Assembly: GCA_938045085.1 (NCBI GenBank)
Contig: CALINZ010000227.1
Span: 1-13,176 of the forward strand
Length of the DNA: 13,176 nucleotides
Direction: 5' to 3'
DNA from: an uncultured Collinsella sp.
GTDB lineage: Bacteria; Actinomycetota; Coriobacteriia; Coriobacteriales; Coriobacteriaceae
Every line of letters starts with the position of its first letter. Position 1 is the stretch's first letter. Below are positions 1 through 7,809 of this stretch, piece after piece. A program made the translations under genes and the position numbers. The notes below the pieces were generated by a model. It was not told where the DNA came from and did not search any database. It worked only from the letters and a program-made list of their open reading frames with translations.

Positions 1-637
1 TACGGGGCGTGCCGATGATGAGCATCGACAGCGGCATGGTATAGGGCGGCAGATCGAGCAGCTCGGCAACTTCCTCGGCATTCTCGACGATATCACCGAT
101 ATAGCAGCTCCCCAGCCCCAGGGCCTCGGCGGCAACCACGGCGTTTTGCGCGGCGATCACGGCGTCCTGCGCCGCAATGGCAAAGTCGCCCAGACCCGGT
201 GCACGACGGGGCGACTTGCCCGTACGCTCTACAAACTCTGGCTCAAAGCAGCCCACGTGCTCAAACAGATCGATCCACTTGGCATAATCGACCACAAATA
301 TGAGTGCCCAGGGCGCCTTGGCGATCATGGGCTGGTGGTCGCACAGGTCGGCCAGGCGGTCGAGCGTAGCCTGCTCGCGGATGCTCACGATGGAATACAT
401 CATCATGGCACCCGCCGACGGCGCGCGGCTCGCCGCATGCAGAATCGCCGCACGCTGCTCGTCGGTCACCGCCACGGGACGGTCGTCGTCATCGCGCGCG
501 AAGGCACGCGTAGACGAGCGATGCTCCAAAATGTCCAGCACCGCATTGCCCGTGGTCTCGACCGGGTAGCCGTTCGTATCCACGCCCGCAGCTTCGCCGC
601 AGCACTCGACGCCCGTCATACAAACCTGCTCACCCAT
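1..637 (-). CDS. Nitroreductase-family FMN oxidoreductase (3' end cut by window edge)
   Basis: Translating the minus strand from the ATG at 637 gives 212 codons with no stop before the window edge, so the C-terminus is missing. Visible family features are an RSSTRAF segment (residues 40-46) at the start of the fold, SRAPSAG (70-76) followed by MMMYSIVSI, and QNAVVAAEALGLGSCYIGDI (164-183). The last of these matches the helix and glycine-rich turn that contact FMN in this family. LPPYTMPLSMLIIGTPR then follows as in NfsA/FRP-like proteins. Such enzymes are cytoplasmic homodimers that transfer hydride from NAD(P)H through FMN to nitro compounds, quinones or flavins; the substrate here is unknown. 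The first 30 residues are cysteine-containing and precede the usual domain start. A GAGGA ribosome site (minus strand, 649-645) lies 7 bases before this ATG and supports it; an in-frame ATG at 619 is the alternative. The gene is divergent from the plus-strand gene at 852. Confidence 0.88.
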   Translation of the reverse strand, partial: MGEQVCMTGVECCGEAAGVDTNGYPVETTGNAVLDILEHRSSTRAFARDDDDRPVAVTDEQRAAILHAASRAPSAGAMMMYSIVSIREQATLDRLADLCDHQPMIAKAPWALIFVVDYAKWIDLFEHVGCFEPEFVERTGKSPRRAPGLGDFAIAAQDAVIAAQNAVVAAEALGLGSCYIGDIVENAEEVAELLDLPPYTMPLSMLIIGTPR

Positions 638-851
638 AGCTCTATCCTCGCCAATTCTTTAAGAAGCCTTTACGTTTCCGTGTAATTCCCGTCCATTATC
701 GCGCAGGTCGCCACTACATTGAGCCACACCGCCGCACATGCGCGTTAATATGGCTGGTTGTTGTGCGCAGCCCGCAAATGCAGCGCATATTTAGGTAACA
801 ATCGGGTAAACCCCCGCTTTCGTAGGTTTTAAGTTTGTGAGGAGTCTCAGC
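638..851. other. Divergent intergenic region between nitroreductase and LtaS-like genes
   Basis: This gap separates two divergently transcribed genes, so both promoters should lie here. I see no pair of -35 and -10 boxes good enough to call on either strand, and no strong inverted repeat. The only clear signals are the two ribosome binding sites at its edges. Confidence 0.5.
839..844 (+). promoter_or_regulatory. Ribosome binding site fixing the LtaS-like start
   Basis: GAGGAG lies 7 bases before the ATG at 852. An upstream in-frame GTG at 837 overlaps this site and has no Shine-Dalgarno sequence of its own, so 852 is preferred. Confidence 0.75.
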
Positions 852-3152
852 ATGTTCGCTGCCGCCATCTCGCTCGTCGGTCTTGCGGCGACCGTCTACC
901 TTGTTTTGCGCGAGGCCAAGGCCATTCGCGCTCAGTCGGGCACCGTCACCAAGGGCGCCTTCGCCTGGAGCGTCGCCTTTGGCCTGTTCCAGCTCTTTTT
1001 GACCGCCTGGGGCGCCATTGGCCTCGTCGCGCAAAACGAGCCGCTCGCCTTTGTGATGCTCATCCTGACCAACGTCATCCTCACCGGCTGCGCTTGGGCC
1101 AGCATCGCCCGCGACCGCATCGCCCCGCGCGTCTTTGCGTTCGCCGGGCCCGACGCCCCCGCCCCCACCGGCAAGCTCGCCCGCCTGCGCGGCGCTTTTG
1201 TGGGCAAACCGCTCGTCGCCGCCGTCTTGTGCCTGCTGCTCGCCGGCGTCTTTGCGCTGCTTGGCATGGAGGTCTCGTCCAACCACGACTTTACCTGGGT
1301 TTACCCCCTGTGCATCCTGCTCGAGTGGGCCATCATCACCACGCTCATGACTGGCTTGTTCTTCCTGTTCCAGCGCCACGGCGCAGCTCCTGCGGTCTTG
1401 GCCTTCGCTTTCTTTGTCCTGGGCATTGCCGAGTTCTTCGTCATCACGTTTAAATCCATGCCCATCCAGCCGGGCGACCTTTCGGCCATCTCCACCGCCG
1501 CTGCGGTCGCCGGCAACGGCTATACCTTCTCCATCTCGCTGTTCTGCGTGCTGTCCATGGGCTTTACCGCCATCGCCATGCTGCTATGCGAGTACGCCGG
1601 CCTGGTGGCACCGCATCGCCAGAAGGGCGCTGTCAATGCTAAGCGTATGCTGCTCACCAACCTGCTCGTCGCCGTGCTGTGCCTGGGCGGCGTGACCGCG
1701 CACGTCACGCTTATCGACTACTACAACACCCTCGGCATCACCGTCTACACCTGGCGTCCGCTCGAGAGCTACTGGCGCGAAGGCTACCTGCCCGCTTTCA
1801 TTAGCGCAGCGCAGTCCATCAAGCCGCCCAAACCCGCCGACTACTCCGTCGACGATGCCAAGGCCACGCTCAAAAAGTACGCCAAGGCCTACGACAAGTC
1901 CGAGGCCGCCAAGAGCGACGAGCGCGCCGCCGCAAAGGACCAATTCGACAGCGAGAAGCCCACGGTCATCGCCATCATGAACGAGACCTTCTCGGATCTA
2001 TCCATCTACCAGAATATGCGCGCCGGCTACGAGGGCCCGCAGTACTTTAAGAGCCTGTCCAACTGCCTCAGCCGCGGCAAGCTCTACGTGAGCGCCTACG
2101 GCGGCGGCACTGCCAATACCGAGTTTGAGTTTATGACCGGCAACTCCATGGCCAACCTGGGCTCGGGCGTGTACCCCTACACCATCTACAACATGGAAAC
2201 GACCGGGAACCTGGCAGAGCAGTTCAAGTCGCTCGGCTACACCACCACGGCCATGCACCCCAACCACGCAACCAACTGGAACCGCGAGAACGTCTACAAG
2301 GACTTTGGCTTTGACCAGTTCCTGTCCATCAACGACTTCCAGGGAGCCGACACCCTGCGCGACATGGTGACCGACCAAGCGACCTACGACAAGATTCTTG
2401 AGCTGCTCGACCAGAACGCCGATCCGCAGTTTATCTTCGACGTGACCATGCAGAATCACTCGGGCTACGATACGGGCCTGCTGCCGGTCGACAAGCAGAT
2501 GCACCTGAATATCGACACGACCGATCTGGACGCCAAGACCATCGAGGACGGCACGCTGTCCGATGTCGACGAGTACGTCTCGTGCATCGAGCAGTCCGAC
2601 CAGGCGCTGCGTTACTTCCTCAACGCCCTGAGCAAACTCGACCGCAAGGTGGTCGTGGTGTTCTGGGGTGACCATCAGCCGTTCTTCCCGTCCAAGTTCA
2701 ACGACAAGTGGTTTACCGGCGAGGATGACGCCACCCACCAGGAACGTCTGTGGCAGACCGACTACATCATCTGGGCCAACTACGACGTTGCCGGCTGCGA
2801 CCAGACGAGTGAGGTCGATGACCTGTCCACCAACTACCTGTCCACCCAGCTCATGCAGCTGATCGGCGCACCGCTGACCGACTACCAGAAGGCGCACATG
2901 ACGCTGCGCGAGTCGCTGCCCGCTATCAACTCCGTGGGCTACGAGGACGCCAGCCTGCGCTGGGCGCTCTCCTCCAACGTCACCGGCGACGACGCCGCCG
3001 CAGCAGCCGCCACCAAGGCGCGCGAGGATTACGCAAAGATGCAGTACTACGAGATGTTCCGCGACGGCAAGAACGTCTACACCGAGCACTTCCAGACCGA
3101 GGCCAACGAGACCGACCCCAACCTGGCGCCGGGTACGACCAAGATCAAGTAG
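852..3152 (+). CDS. LtaS/MdoB-like membrane phosphoglycerol transferase (sulfatase fold)
   Basis: This 766-residue protein has about eight hydrophobic segments in residues 2-288 (roughly 2-20, 36-61, 65-86, 119-143, 147-174, 178-200, 225-246 and 265-288). A charged linker and a large extracellular alkaline-phosphatase/sulfatase domain follow. Key residues line up with the lipoteichoic acid synthase family: metal-ligand Glu378 in MNETF, candidate catalytic nucleophile Thr420 in GGGTANTEFE (like the GKTSDSEF threonine of LtaS), and Asp607-His608 in FWGDHQPFF. The family moves glycerol-phosphate from phosphatidylglycerol to a glycolipid or polysaccharide acceptor on the outer membrane face; the acceptor here is not known. 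It has more membrane segments than the five of Staphylococcus LtaS, so it is family-level rather than an orthologue call. The C-terminal tail after about residue 640 is acidic, with an alanine run. It stands alone, and hairpin H1 begins 28 bases after the stop. Confidence 0.9.
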   Translation: MFAAAISLVGLAATVYLVLREAKAIRAQSGTVTKGAFAWSVAFGLFQLFLTAWGAIGLVAQNEPLAFVMLILTNVILTGCAWASIARDRIAPRVFAFAGPDAPAPTGKLARLRGAFVGKPLVAAVLCLLLAGVFALLGMEVSSNHDFTWVYPLCILLEWAIITTLMTGLFFLFQRHGAAPAVLAFAFFVLGIAEFFVITFKSMPIQPGDLSAISTAAAVAGNGYTFSISLFCVLSMGFTAIAMLLCEYAGLVAPHRQKGAVNAKRMLLTNLLVAVLCLGGVTAHVTLIDYYNTLGITVYTWRPLESYWREGYLPAFISAAQSIKPPKPADYSVDDAKATLKKYAKAYDKSEAAKSDERAAAKDQFDSEKPTVIAIMNETFSDLSIYQNMRAGYEGPQYFKSLSNCLSRGKLYVSAYGGGTANTEFEFMTGNSMANLGSGVYPYTIYNMETTGNLAEQFKSLGYTTTAMHPNHATNWNRENVYKDFGFDQFLSINDFQGADTLRDMVTDQATYDKILELLDQNADPQFIFDVTMQNHSGYDTGLLPVDKQMHLNIDTTDLDAKTIEDGTLSDVDEYVSCIEQSDQALRYFLNALSKLDRKVVVVFWGDHQPFFPSKFNDKWFTGEDDATHQERLWQTDYIIWANYDVAGCDQTSEVDDLSTNYLSTQLMQLIGAPLTDYQKAHMTLRESLPAINSVGYEDASLRWALSSNVTGDDAAAAAATKAREDYAKMQYYEMFRDGKNVYTEHFQTEANETDPNLAPGTTKIK

Positions 3153-3179
3153 CTGCTAGCTGCTGAGCCACAACTGAAA

Positions 3180-3309
3180 CGTCTGTCCAGGCGGAGGCAT
3201 ATAAGGTTCCCTGCTCGGACAGTCCTGCGCAAGACGAAGGCCACATTAAGTGGCCTTCTTTGCGTGCGGAACTCGCGATGAACCTTATATGCCTCCGCCT
3301 GGACAGACG
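3180..3309 (+). repeat. Long hairpin element H1 (conserved core, 30-base perfect arms)
   Basis: Bases 3180-3209 and 3280-3309 are a perfect 30-base inverted repeat around a 70-base centre. The centre also pairs with itself: GAAGGCCAC (3236-3244) pairs with GTGGCCTTC (3250-3258) around an ATTAA loop, and CGCAA pairs with TTGCG outside that. The whole element can therefore fold as one rod of about 130 bases. Bases 3219-3283 are identical, in inverted orientation, to 8213-8277 in element H2, while the outer arms are unrelated to those of H2. Its place 28 bases after the LtaS-like stop suggests a terminator or 3' end stabiliser. The T-run after the inner stem is weak (CTTTG), so efficient termination is not certain. 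Confidence 0.85.
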
Positions 3310-3363
3310 CCCTGATGTTGGGGCGTGGCTTGTCTTGGGTGTATCGCCGAACATATATAAGTT

Positions 3364-3393
3364 GAAGGCCACGTTATGTGGCCTTCTTTGTTT
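3364..3393 (+). terminator. Short terminator-like hairpin, partial copy of the H core
   Basis: GAAGGCCAC (3364-3372), loop GTTAT and GTGGCCTTC (3378-3386) form a 9-base-pair stem followed by TTTGTTT. The stem and its flanks (about 3358-3396) match the inner part of H1 and H2, down to the trailing TGCGG, but long outer arms are absent. It may be a backup terminator for the LtaS-like gene or a degenerate copy of the H element. It runs directly into array A. Confidence 0.6.
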
Positions 3394-3395
3394 GC

Positions 3396-3625
3396 GGAAA
3401 GTGTGTCCCGGAATTCTTGTCTGGAATGGGATGCAGTTTCCACTTGGGACCCGATTGGGAAAGTGTGTCCCACTATTCAGCTGGATTCCGGGATGTATTT
3501 TCCGGTTGAGGCTCGTTGGGAAAGTGCGTCCCGGTCTGGGCGCTCAAACTGGGATGGATTTTCCGGATGAGGGCTTGACGGAAAATGTGTCCCGTTCCGG
3601 GCGCTAATTGTGGGATGCAGTTTCC
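3396..3625. repeat. Array A: four tandem 61-62-base palindromic units
   Basis: Each unit holds a left arm of the form GGAAANTGNGTCCC, exactly 18 bases of loop, and a right arm of the form GGGATGNANTTTCC, which is nearly the reverse complement of the left. Left arms start at 3396, 3458, 3519 and 3580; right arms start at 3428, 3490, 3551 and 3612. Units are separated by 15-16 bases. Stems contain one or two central mismatches or G-T pairs. The array fills the convergent gap between the LtaS-like and surface-protein genes. A related array (B) lies on the other side of the surface-protein gene. Function unknown; possibilities are protein-binding palindromes, transcript-end hairpins, or remains of a mobile element. 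Confidence 0.85.
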
Positions 3626-3650
3626 GCTTGCGGAGTCTCCACTCAACAGA

Positions 3651-3688
3651 AAACCCGGGTGGCCTGTTTTTTGGCTACCCGGGTTTTT
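3651..3688 (-). terminator. Hairpin terminator after the surface-protein gene
   Basis: AAACCCGGGTGGCC (3651-3664) pairs with GGCTACCCGGGTTT (3673-3686), with one G-T type mismatch, around an 8-base T-rich loop. On the minus strand it begins about 27 bases after the surface-protein stop codon and ends in a TTTTC run. On the plus strand it ends in TTTTT, so it could work in both directions. Confidence 0.8.
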
Positions 3689-3714
3689 GGGTTGTCGATA
3701 TGTTCGACTGGCTA

Positions 3715-6561
3715 CTAGTGGGTCTTGCGGCGCTTGATCAGCATGATGAGGGCTATCGCTACGAGCGTTGCTCCCGCTGCTGCTGCGGTGGCGACTAGGA
3801 CGAATGTTTGGTCGCCGGTGTTTGCGAGGTTCTTCGCTGTGGTCGTAGTCTTGACCTTGGTGTCGGTCTTAGCTCCGTTGTCGGACTTGGGCTTGTCCGG
3901 GTTCGTCGGGGTCTCAGGAGTCTCGGGGTCCTTTGAGCCTTCGGAATCGGTTGGGCCGGCGGTGTTTACCAGCGTATGGTCCAGGAACTTCTTGGCGCCC
4001 GCACTTGCCTGTGAGAACAAGCGGCGCGTGCGGATCGGGGTGGCGTTCACCGTTGTGGGCGCCGTCTCCTCGGCCTCGATATTCACGAGCGTCGTGCCGG
4101 TGTCGAGGCCCACGTCGTTGTATCCCACGTGGCAGTAATACTGCGCACCGTCATCGTCTGCGGTCAGGTCAATCTCGAGCTTTGAGGCCGTTCCAGCCGC
4201 AAGGTTGCCATCGGCACCCACGAGCTTAAACTCTGTCTCGCCGCGGCCCTTGCGGTACCACATATAGGTCGGTGCCAGCCCTGTTTCGCTATCGTCGGCA
4301 CCGAGTTGCTTCACATGGCCAATCGCCGAGAGCGTCAGGTGGCTTCCCGCCGCGCGCTCAACCGAAGAGTCGTATCCAAGATCCGGCCCCTCCGCAGCAT
4401 CCGCCGCAGGTCCGCTCACGGTCATCGTCATGCCATCGGGCATGGTCTTGACCGTGATGATTGCCGAGCGAATACCTGTTTCGGTCGTGGATCCATTCTT
4501 AACGGCGGCGATGGCGAACCGATACTCCGTATTGGGCTGCAGCCCATCCCACTTGAGCGAGGTCTGTGTGTTGTCGGCAATCTTCCAGCTATTGACGACC
4601 GCATCCGCCGCATTGCTCTGCAGCATGCCCACGCCGTAGCTAAAGCCACTCTTGTTTGCGAGTACATCGTCCCAGCTAAACGTAACGCTAGTCGAATCGA
4701 CGGCGTTTGCCGTAAAGCCCGTCACGGCCGGCGCGTCGGGCATCTCGACGTCCTTAACGTCATAGCCCACGATCCAGAACTGGTCGGTGTCCTTGGTGCC
4801 GAGCTTGTCGCCCGAGTCTGCCTCGAACTTGTCGACATCCACCGCGTTGACGCCCAGACGCCACACAAAACCGTACTTGCCCTGCGCGGCCTCGGGCAGG
4901 TTGTCGACGGTGCCGCCGTATTCGGTCGATTCACTCGAGGAGTTACCCGTAGTAAAGCCGGCGTTGGCACCAAAGCACAGGCCGCCAAACAACTCGTGCT
5001 TTGCGAGCTTCGCGCCCATGACAACGCTGCCGTTCAGCGTCAAGCCGAGCTCGAGCTCCTGCTCCTTGCCCTCCTCGACTTCGATGGTCTGCTCAATGCT
5101 CGCCCCCGACTGCGCGGCGGCGCCGTTAAACCCATCGTGCGTGTAGGCGCGCGTTACGCCAGGCTTGCCCAGGCCAAAGGAATCCCCAACGGGAGTCTCG
5201 CCGTTGAGCGTCGTTTGATAGGTTCCGGGTTCTCCCGACCGGTTGGTCAAAAAGTAGCTGAGCGGCGTCATATTGTGCTGTTTGGCAATGCGGTCATAGG
5301 CCTCGACATTAACGACCGAGGTCTGCGCGCCGAGCGACACGGGCGCCGCCATCACGCCCTTGCCACCAGTTTCCTCATTTTCGATCTCATACTCGTAATA
5401 GACCATCGGAATCGTGTAGAGCACGGCCTTGTCACCCTCGCCGGCATGCGACTCATAGCTTACGCTTGCGCTGACCGTGCGCTCGCTCCGGTAGTCATAG
5501 CATCCCTCGGCGGCAAAATCGACTGAAGCATTCATCGCGACCAAGGGCGGACCGGTCTGCACCTCGACGGCAACGCCCAACTCGGCGCCAATGGTATAGC
5601 CCTGGGATGTCCCCGTGCCCTTTTCCTCTCCGTATGACGTGCCGCCCAACACCAGATAGCCGTATGCCTGCTCCAGATCCTCAACATAGGGCGCATCCTG
5701 CAGCACGGCAAGCACGCGCGGGTTGGTATAGACCTTGTAGCGGTCCTTGTACGTGATCTTGACGCTGTCGTTGTCGACATCGGGCAGCGCGAGCGAGATA
5801 AATGTGCCGTAGGTAGTGCCGCGACGGTTGCTCTCGCTAATCACCTGCTCCTCGCCGCGACGCACCTTTCCGTTCTCGTCGAGCGAAAAATGCGAGGCGG
5901 TCATCCAATAGTAGTCATCGTTCTTGCGCAGGTCCTCGTCGCGGTGCTTGCCCACCACGGCGATAAAGCTCTCGTTATAGCGGTCCGAACCCGAGACGCT
6001 GCCCGCCTTGACGTCGCTGATCCACACCTGCTCTATACCCTTGTGGTCATGCTTGTTGCTGCTGTTGTATTGCTGACCGCTCATGCTCATGGTTCCGACC
6101 ATGGACCCCAAGCCCTGAGCCCCGCTCTGTGCCGTGTTGCAGCCAAAGTCGCGGAACACATCGCCGCCCACGAGCACCTCGTCGACCGCCAGCTGCTCGG
6201 ACAGGCCGTCAAGGTTGGCAGTGGCAAGGGCAATAGGCGCCAAGGTGCACGGATAGCGCTTATCCTGAGCGCTATCCTTCCATGCGCTGTTGGGCACATG
6301 CATCAGCCCATAGGAGGCGAGGAGCCCGTCTCTGTATTCCTTACAATCGGAAAGCTTGAACTCGCCAGACTCCGAGTCAAAATACGCGTAGCGGTACAGC
6401 GCGCCGTACAGCCCCTTGCTGCCGTCAGAAGCGCCGTAATCAAAAGCGCTGCGTTGCCAGTCATAGCCCGCAAGAATAAGGCCCGTGACGGTTTCACCCG
6501 TCTTCTTTCCTTCTTCATCGTAGGCGGCAAACGTGCCGAACGTCGCATTCGCAGCGACCAT
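3715..6561 (-). CDS. Sortase-anchored surface protein, C-terminal part after the amber codon
   Basis: This 948-codon frame continues in phase from the gene start at 7803. Numbered on the full-length gene, it holds a beta-rich body (about 415-1020) with many alternating polar and hydrophobic stretches, an FN3-like domain (about 1021-1122, with NTEYRFAIAAV near its end) and an Ig-like domain (about 1124-1245, with AQYYCHVGYND as the typical YxC strand). A Pro/Thr/Lys-rich wall-spanning stalk and the anchor follow: LANTG (1326-1330), a hydrophobic helix and KRRKTH. LAxTG is the motif described for class E sortases of high-GC Gram-positives. The ATG at 6561 has no Shine-Dalgarno sequence, and no ATG, GTG or TTG occurs in the 43 codons between the amber codon and it. 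Independent translation therefore looks unlikely, and without the signal peptide the product would not be exported. The stop is TAG. The role of the body is not recognised. Confidence 0.8.
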   Translation of the reverse strand: MVAANATFGTFAAYDEEGKKTGETVTGLILAGYDWQRSAFDYGASDGSKGLYGALYRYAYFDSESGEFKLSDCKEYRDGLLASYGLMHVPNSAWKDSAQDKRYPCTLAPIALATANLDGLSEQLAVDEVLVGGDVFRDFGCNTAQSGAQGLGSMVGTMSMSGQQYNSSNKHDHKGIEQVWISDVKAGSVSGSDRYNESFIAVVGKHRDEDLRKNDDYYWMTASHFSLDENGKVRRGEEQVISESNRRGTTYGTFISLALPDVDNDSVKITYKDRYKVYTNPRVLAVLQDAPYVEDLEQAYGYLVLGGTSYGEEKGTGTSQGYTIGAELGVAVEVQTGPPLVAMNASVDFAAEGCYDYRSERTVSASVSYESHAGEGDKAVLYTIPMVYYEYEIENEETGGKGVMAAPVSLGAQTSVVNVEAYDRIAKQHNMTPLSYFLTNRSGEPGTYQTTLNGETPVGDSFGLGKPGVTRAYTHDGFNGAAAQSGASIEQTIEVEEGKEQELELGLTLNGSVVMGAKLAKHELFGGLCFGANAGFTTGNSSSESTEYGGTVDNLPEAAQGKYGFVWRLGVNAVDVDKFEADSGDKLGTKDTDQFWIVGYDVKDVEMPDAPAVTGFTANAVDSTSVTFSWDDVLANKSGFSYGVGMLQSNAADAVVNSWKIADNTQTSLKWDGLQPNTEYRFAIAAVKNGSTTETGIRSAIITVKTMPDGMTMTVSGPAADAAEGPDLGYDSSVERAAGSHLTLSAIGHVKQLGADDSETGLAPTYMWYRKGRGETEFKLVGADGNLAAGTASKLEIDLTADDDGAQYYCHVGYNDVGLDTGTTLVNIEAEETAPTTVNATPIRTRRLFSQASAGAKKFLDHTLVNTAGPTDSEGSKDPETPETPTNPDKPKSDNGAKTDTKVKTTTTAKNLANTGDQTFVLVATAAAAGATLVAIALIMLIKRRKTH

Positions 6562-6690
6562 GGTCTTGCCGTTCGCGGAGAGGGAGATTGCGCCCGCGTC
6601 GCCCAGAGCATCGACATGGACGAGCGCACCCTTGGATGCATCCCACGAAAACAGCTCGCAATGCGTCGACTTATCAATATTCTTCTTGCC

Positions 6691-7803
6691 CTAGGGTGCC
6701 GAGACCACGATGGCGAGGTCATCGCAAAAATCGCGATCGAGGTCGCCGGCCGCTAGCGAAACGACAGGAGCTGACTGAAGCTGCGTCCAGGAGTCGTTCC
6801 CGCCCTTGTTGTGCGTGGTGTAGTCCGCGGCGTTACCGGCATCGATCTTGACGACGCTTTGCTTCCAGTTGCCGCCCTCCAAGTCATACATGTCGACTAC
6901 AGCCTTGCGCACGCCGTTCTCGTCGACATAGCAGCCCGCGTAGACAAAAAGCTCGTCGACGCCGTCGCCATCGACATCGCCCGTCTCGACATCAAAGACG
7001 GCGTCGTGCTCTTGCAGGTAACCGGCATCCAGGTACTTAAAACGGCCTTCGTACATCATATTAGTGTTGACCGTCACCGGCAGGTGTGTGTCGAGAGTGC
7101 GCGTACGCCCGTTGCCAAACGAGTAGAGGACCAGCTCAACCTTTCCGGCGTATGACTTGCCGTCAATCGTCGTGGAGGAACTGTCGCCGTAGGCACGGAG
7201 CTCGGCAACGCGGCTCTTTTTGCCCGTGCTGGCGTCGCTGCAGAACTCAACACTCGTGGCGTGAATGCCCGAGAAACCGTTGTTGTCGTTGGCGAGTACT
7301 GTTGAGGACTCATTGTTGCTTAGGTACGACCAGGTGCCGCCACCGTAGTCGCTATGCTTGTAGAGATCGCTGTTCGTATCGAAGTTGTTGACGTTTTGCC
7401 AGAACTTTGCGGCGCCCCACACACTTCCATAGCCATCGGTGAGTTTGCTGCTGCCGCCAATGTCACCGCGCTCTACGTTCTCGAGCTTGTCGCGCAGAGT
7501 GTAGCGATTGCCATGGCTACCGTTAGCTGCCATATAGACCTCGCTGCGCGTGGCAAACGTCGTGGGGGTATCAGTGGAATAGGGGCCAACGGTATCGGCC
7601 GGAATGTCCTCGCTCGTGCCCAGACCCAGGGCTTGATAATCCTGCTCGGTCATATCGGTGATTGCGGGCGCGTCTGCCGCCTGGGCAACCTGGGGCGTGG
7701 CCGTGAAGCAGGCGACGCTCGTGGCGATCAACGCAGCAAGCGCCGCCGTCCCAACAAGCGGGATTTTCGACAGCCTACGGATACGGGGGTGTGGAACGTA
7801 CAT
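6691..7803 (-). CDS. Surface protein, N-terminal part: signal peptide and calcium-loop repeats
   Basis: This 370-residue frame ends at the in-frame TAG at 6691-6693. The start at 7803 is chosen because GAGG (minus strand, 7813-7810) lies 6 bases upstream; an in-frame ATG at 7839 has no ribosome site. Residues 1-45 are a Sec signal: Arg/Lys-rich start (HPRIRRLSK), hydrophobic stretch LVGTAALAALIATSVACF, then TPQVAQAADA as a probable cleavage region. The rest is predicted secreted. DVDGDGVDELFVYAG (276-290) and DLDRDFCDDLAIVVSAP (354-370) fit the D-x-D-x-D calcium loops of FG-GAP/VCBS repeats found in beta-propeller adhesins. Ligand and role are unknown. If translated alone it would be secreted but unanchored. 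Confidence 0.8.
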   Translation of the reverse strand: MYVPHPRIRRLSKIPLVGTAALAALIATSVACFTATPQVAQAADAPAITDMTEQDYQALGLGTSEDIPADTVGPYSTDTPTTFATRSEVYMAANGSHGNRYTLRDKLENVERGDIGGSSKLTDGYGSVWGAAKFWQNVNNFDTNSDLYKHSDYGGGTWSYLSNNESSTVLANDNNGFSGIHATSVEFCSDASTGKKSRVAELRAYGDSSSTTIDGKSYAGKVELVLYSFGNGRTRTLDTHLPVTVNTNMMYEGRFKYLDAGYLQEHDAVFDVETGDVDGDGVDELFVYAGCYVDENGVRKAVVDMYDLEGGNWKQSVVKIDAGNAADYTTHNKGGNDSWTQLQSAPVVSLAAGDLDRDFCDDLAIVVSAP

Positions 7804-7809
7804 GAGGGA

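Larger units (their letters stand above)
3715..7803 (-). pseudogene. Full-length surface-protein gene interrupted by in-frame TAG at codon 371
   Basis: The two open frames at 7803-6691 and 6690-3715 are in the same phase and separated only by the TAG at 6691-6693. Read through, they form one 1362-codon protein with a logical order: signal peptide, calcium-loop/FG-GAP-like repeats, beta-rich body, FN3, Ig-like, stalk and LANTG anchor. The amber codon falls inside the second calcium-loop repeat, right after DDLAIVVSAP, where the family continues into another strand. There is no other frame damage in 4 kb, so the lesion is recent, a sequencing error, or tolerated by readthrough. Neither part alone would be an anchored exported protein. 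Confidence 0.75.

Noticed and set aside
695..700. GATAAT on the minus strand as a -10 box for the nitroreductase gene
   Set aside because: No acceptable -35 hexamer is found 16-18 bases upstream, and AT-rich hexamers occur by chance in this gap.
1998..3089. 363-codon minus-strand open frame opposite the LtaS-like gene
   Set aside because: It is antisense to the catalytic domain, Val/Gly/His-rich with no recognisable motif, and has no ribosome site.
3180..3309. H1 as a retron or diversity-generating retroelement RNA
   Set aside because: Inverted arms around a structured core recall retron a1/a2 ends, but no reverse transcriptase is encoded in the window and two separate copies sit as 3' elements of unrelated genes.
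3260..3607. Short plus-strand open frames crossing H1 and array A
   Set aside because: They lie wholly in repeats, lack ribosome sites and translate the palindromic units, so they are chance frames.
3396..3625. Array A as a CRISPR array
   Set aside because: Repeats are imperfect and palindromic, and the 18-base loops and 15-16-base gaps are too short and too similar between units to be spacers. No cas gene is present.
4306..5526. Long plus-strand open frames opposite the surface protein, flavodoxin and ABC genes
   Set aside because: They are antisense shadows of GC-rich genes: composition is Arg/His/Ala/Val-rich, there are no domains, and the opposite strand has clear family motifs.
6691..6693. 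Amber codon as a pyrrolysine codon
   Set aside because: No pyl genes are visible, the group is not known for pyrrolysine, and the protein is not a methylamine methyltransferase. The natural stop of the same frame is also TAG.
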